DNA of 64,000 nt, taken from contig NZ_CP109327.1 of assembly GCF_035918155.1 (NCBI RefSeq), forward strand, positions 248,001 to 312,000, read 5' to 3'. The stretch comes from Streptomyces sp. NBC_01591 (GTDB taxonomy: Bacteria > Actinomycetota > Actinomycetes > Streptomycetales > Streptomycetaceae). The notes under the pieces were generated by a model, which was not told where the DNA came from, did no database searches, and was given only the letters and a program-made list of their open reading frames with translations. This document shows positions 61,915-64,000 of this stretch, one piece after another; the stretch's first letter is position 1, and each line of letters starts with the position of its first letter. Both the position numbers and the translations under genes were made by a program.

Positions 61915-63215
61915 GTCGTACTTCATCATCGAGCCGGTGAGCTTGAACTCGATCGTCCGGTCCGGGCGCCCGGACTCAAGCCGTACGGACTCGGCCGCCT
62001 TCAACTGACCGCCATGGACGACCTTCCCGTCGAGCTCCTTCGGGCGTGCGGAGGCGGTAGGCGCAGCGCCGCCGCCGGTGCGCAGGACGGCGAGGGCGGA
62101 GCGGCTTTTGCCCTCGGCGAGCGCGGTGAGCGGGAAGGTGCCATCCCGGACGGTCACGACGGCGTCGATGCGTTCGCCCATGCCGAGCAGGAGTGCGTCG
62201 GCCTGCGTCTGCTCGACGGGGAAGCCGTCGGTGTGCGTGACGGTGAGTTTGTGGCCGCCGAGGGCGATACGGAAGGCGGTGTCGCCGCTGGCGTTGATGG
62301 CCCGGAGCCTGATCCGGTCGCCGGGGCGGGCTCTGAAGGTCTGCGGCTGGTCCGGCGTCCGGCCGTTGATCAGGTAGTGCGGTTAGCCGACGTCTCCGGC
62401 GTCGCCGCCGAGCAGGTCGCTCGTTGCGCCCATGAGCATCCGGGAGGGCCCAGAAGGCTTCGGCGGGGGGACTTCCGGGTGGTCATCGACATCTTCGACG
62501 TGTCGTGGCCCTCCATGCCGCCCGATCCCCCGTGGTCCATGCCGCCCATGCCCTTGCTCAGCTCGGCAAGCACGGCGTCCGGAGTGGAACCGTCGACGCC
62601 ATCGACCCAGTCGTCGAGGACGATCACCCACTCCTTGTCGTACTTGAGCGGTTCCTTGGGATCTTCGACGATCAGCGGGGCGTACAGGCCGCGGTCCTGC
62701 TGAACGCCGGAGTGCGGATGGAACCAGTAGGTGCCGGGGTGGGAGACCGCGAAGCGGTAGTCGAAGGAGCCGCCCGGCTTGATGTCGCGCTGCGTGAGAC
62801 CGGGGACACCGTCCATGTCGTTGCGCAGGGCAAGTCCGTGCCAGTGGACGGAGGTGGCCTCGGGAAGGTGGTTCGCGAGGGTGAGCGTCAAGGTGTCGCC
62901 GGCGGTGACCCTGACTTCTTTGCCGGGGAGGTCGTCCCCGTACGCCCACGTCCGGACGGTCCGTCCTCCGCCGAGGTCGAGTGGGGTCTCGACAGCGGTC
63001 AGCTTGAACCGCCGTTCCGGGCCGGGCTTGCGGAGGGCTTCGGTCGCGGCGACCTCCTTGCTGTCCGGGCCGAGGTAGTCGGCGCTCGACGCCATGCCAC
63101 CCCCGACGGAGGAGTGGTCCATGTCGCCCATGGAACCTGAGCAGGCGGTCAGCAGACCGGTGCCGGCGGCGGCGAGGCCGGCGCCGAGGACAGTACGACG
63201 GGTGAGTCGGGACAT
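61915..63215 (-). pseudogene. Multicopper oxidase, mutated and 3' truncated
   Basis: From ATG 63215: Tat signal (SRLTRRTVLGAGLAAAG) with LLTACSG lipobox, first cupredoxin domain with HWHG (TSVHWHGLAL) and HPHSG (YWFHPHSGVQQ) copper-ligand boxes, and a Met/His-rich loop (GMGGMDHGGSGGMEGHD). The frame shifts near 62460, a TAC-to-TAA type stop occurs at 62383-62385, and the second domain continues PHYLINGRTPDQPQTFRARP, LGMGERIDAVVTVRDGTFPL to 61915. The third domain, with the HCH type 1 site, is absent beyond the IS630 junction. Functional relatives oxidise Cu(I) or phenols. Confidence 0.88.
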
Positions 63216-63288
63216 GACTGTGCAACCTCTTGAGGTAGTCGTTGCATGAACAAGGCTTTCCGCTCACGACGCGGAGCGGCCGGTCTGC

Positions 63289-63720
63289 CTATATGCGCAA
63301 CAACGAGAGGCGGGTCAGCAGGGACCTGGGTGACTCGGGCGGCGGGATCACCCAGAGGGCATTGGCAAGCCGCACGGCAGTCGGCGGCTCGTCGGCCGCA
63401 TTGCGTCGGCCTCGTCGTACGAGCGCGCCACGGACCGCCAGCACGATGCCGACCCCGGCGCCAAGCACCGCCAGGCACACGCCCGCGAAGCCGACCCCGT
63501 GCGCGGGGGCGGGGTCGGGGTGCGTGGCGTGGCCGGCGTCGGCCACCACATGCTCCATTGCGGCGGCCACGTGCCCGCCTGATACGTGCGTGGCATCCAC
63601 GTGCTCGCCAGGGTGGCCGAGGCTGTGCATCAGCACGATGCCGACGAGCAGCGCGACGGCGAGCACAAACCGACCCCACCACGTCGCAGCCCTCGGGCGC
63701 CTCGTCACCTCGGATTTCAC
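63289..63720 (-). CDS. DUF6153 family membrane protein
   Basis: 143 residues from GTG 63720. Two TM segments: FVLAVALLVGIVLMHSLGH and GVGFAGVCLAVLGAGVGIVL. The loop between them is His-rich (HPGEHVDATHVSGGHVAAAM), which may bind metal. It lies upstream of and in the same direction as the multicopper oxidase, a common pairing near copper-resistance genes. Function not established. Confidence 0.75.
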   Translation of the reverse strand: MKSEVTRRPRAATWWGRFVLAVALLVGIVLMHSLGHPGEHVDATHVSGGHVAAAMEHVVADAGHATHPDPAPAHGVGFAGVCLAVLGAGVGIVLAVRGALVRRGRRNAADEPPTAVRLANALWVIPPPESPRSLLTRLSLLRI

Positions 63721-63815
63721 CCACTCATCATACGGTGAGGGGGTATGCAGCGCGTCAGTGGGAGCCGTGGCGGTGGTGCCTGTGGCGATCGCGACTCGGC
63801 CGGGTGGCCTGCGTC

Positions 63816-63853
63816 CGCCCGCCGCCACCGGACCGGTCCGGTGGCGGCGGGCG
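63816..63853. terminator. Perfect 38-base palindrome
   Basis: CGCCCGCCGCCACCGGACC is followed at once by its full complement. With no spacer it would form a cruciform or a very stable RNA hairpin. It lies upstream of the DUF6153 gene, so it probably terminates transcription arriving from outside. Confidence 0.6.
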
Positions 63854-63963
63854 CCAGTGCAATGCGGGGCGACCAGGCTGGGATCGGCGGGCTCGGGCAG
63901 TTGCTGCTCGACTTACTCAGTCGGCTCCCGCTGTAGCCCAGCCCGGCGACCGCTCCACGGGGC

Positions 63964-63990
63964 CGTTCCTTCGGGGACGGCCCCGTTCCT
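63964..63990. terminator. Hairpin near the window end
   Basis: GGGGCCGT and ACGGCCCC pair around a short loop and are followed by GTTCCTG. Probably the terminator of a gene beyond the window. Confidence 0.45.
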
Positions 63991-64000
63991 GCATCTCACG

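Overview
The window looks like an accessory, IS-rich stretch of a Streptomyces (or very close actinomycete) chromosome arm or large plasmid. Grounds: very high GC with GTG starts, Tat and lipobox secretion signals, an LANTG class E sortase motif, and many families typical of streptomycetes (DUF6233, DUF6225, DUF6153, GPP34, YrhB, class I36 inhibitor). No tRNA, rRNA or CRISPR array was seen.

Layout. 0-6.9 kb: a truncated hypothetical, a YCII-domain protein, an SGNH hydrolase, an excalibur remnant, an IS110 transposase, a stand-alone full-length rpoA and a two-TM repeat protein. 7.0-8.7 kb: an IS6-type transposase split by part of another transposase, then a helicase-associated fragment. 9.2-15.3 kb: an intact cell-surface block (sortase-anchored SdrD_B protein, membrane protein, beta-helix lipoprotein, DyP peroxidase). 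16.5-19.8 kb: an HNH nuclease lipoprotein gene split by a complete group II intron. 19.8-26.1 kb: an ATP-dependent DNA ligase gene split by a 4.8 kb element (element A). 26.1-30.8 kb: a membrane protein and a beta-propeller lipoprotein, the latter split by an ISKra4 element with a 9-bp target duplication. 31-33.6 kb: remnants, an I36 inhibitor and a methyltransferase. 33.7-43.3 kb: a Tn554-like recombinase operon (tnpA-tnpB-DUF6262) whose tnpB is split by a second 4.6 kb element (element B) and by a truncated IS3. 43.5-50.6 kb: small accessory genes, a second DUF6233/ligase module in decay, a second group II intron 3' end and an alpha/beta hydrolase. 50.7-57 kb: a Doc-like gene with an IS-truncated partner, a pyruvate carboxylase fragment, an NmrA-type oxidoreductase, and an ECF sigma/SRPBCC/DUF3995 group between two IS630-type ends. 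57.3-61.9 kb: ISAzo13, IS4 and IS630 copies. 61.9-64 kb: a broken multicopper oxidase and a DUF6153 gene.

Most notable: elements A and B share one architecture and appear to be one mobile family. Each has a translationally coupled operon of tyrosine recombinase, small XRE-type HTH protein, and a very large protein with many zinc-ribbon CxxC pairs and a degenerate recombinase-like C-terminus, followed by one unrelated cargo gene (a GNAT acetyltransferase in A, an unknown 141-aa protein in B). Removing each element restores the interrupted host gene exactly in frame, so the ends can be placed to the base; both right ends carry GAATTGCAT and both left ends share an AATACC-GAC-CACCA motif. A third copy survives as a C-terminal remnant at 25885-26071.

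Many genes here carry single-base frameshifts next to short G or C runs. They may be real decay or uncorrected sequencing errors; this affects how many loci are truly pseudogenes.
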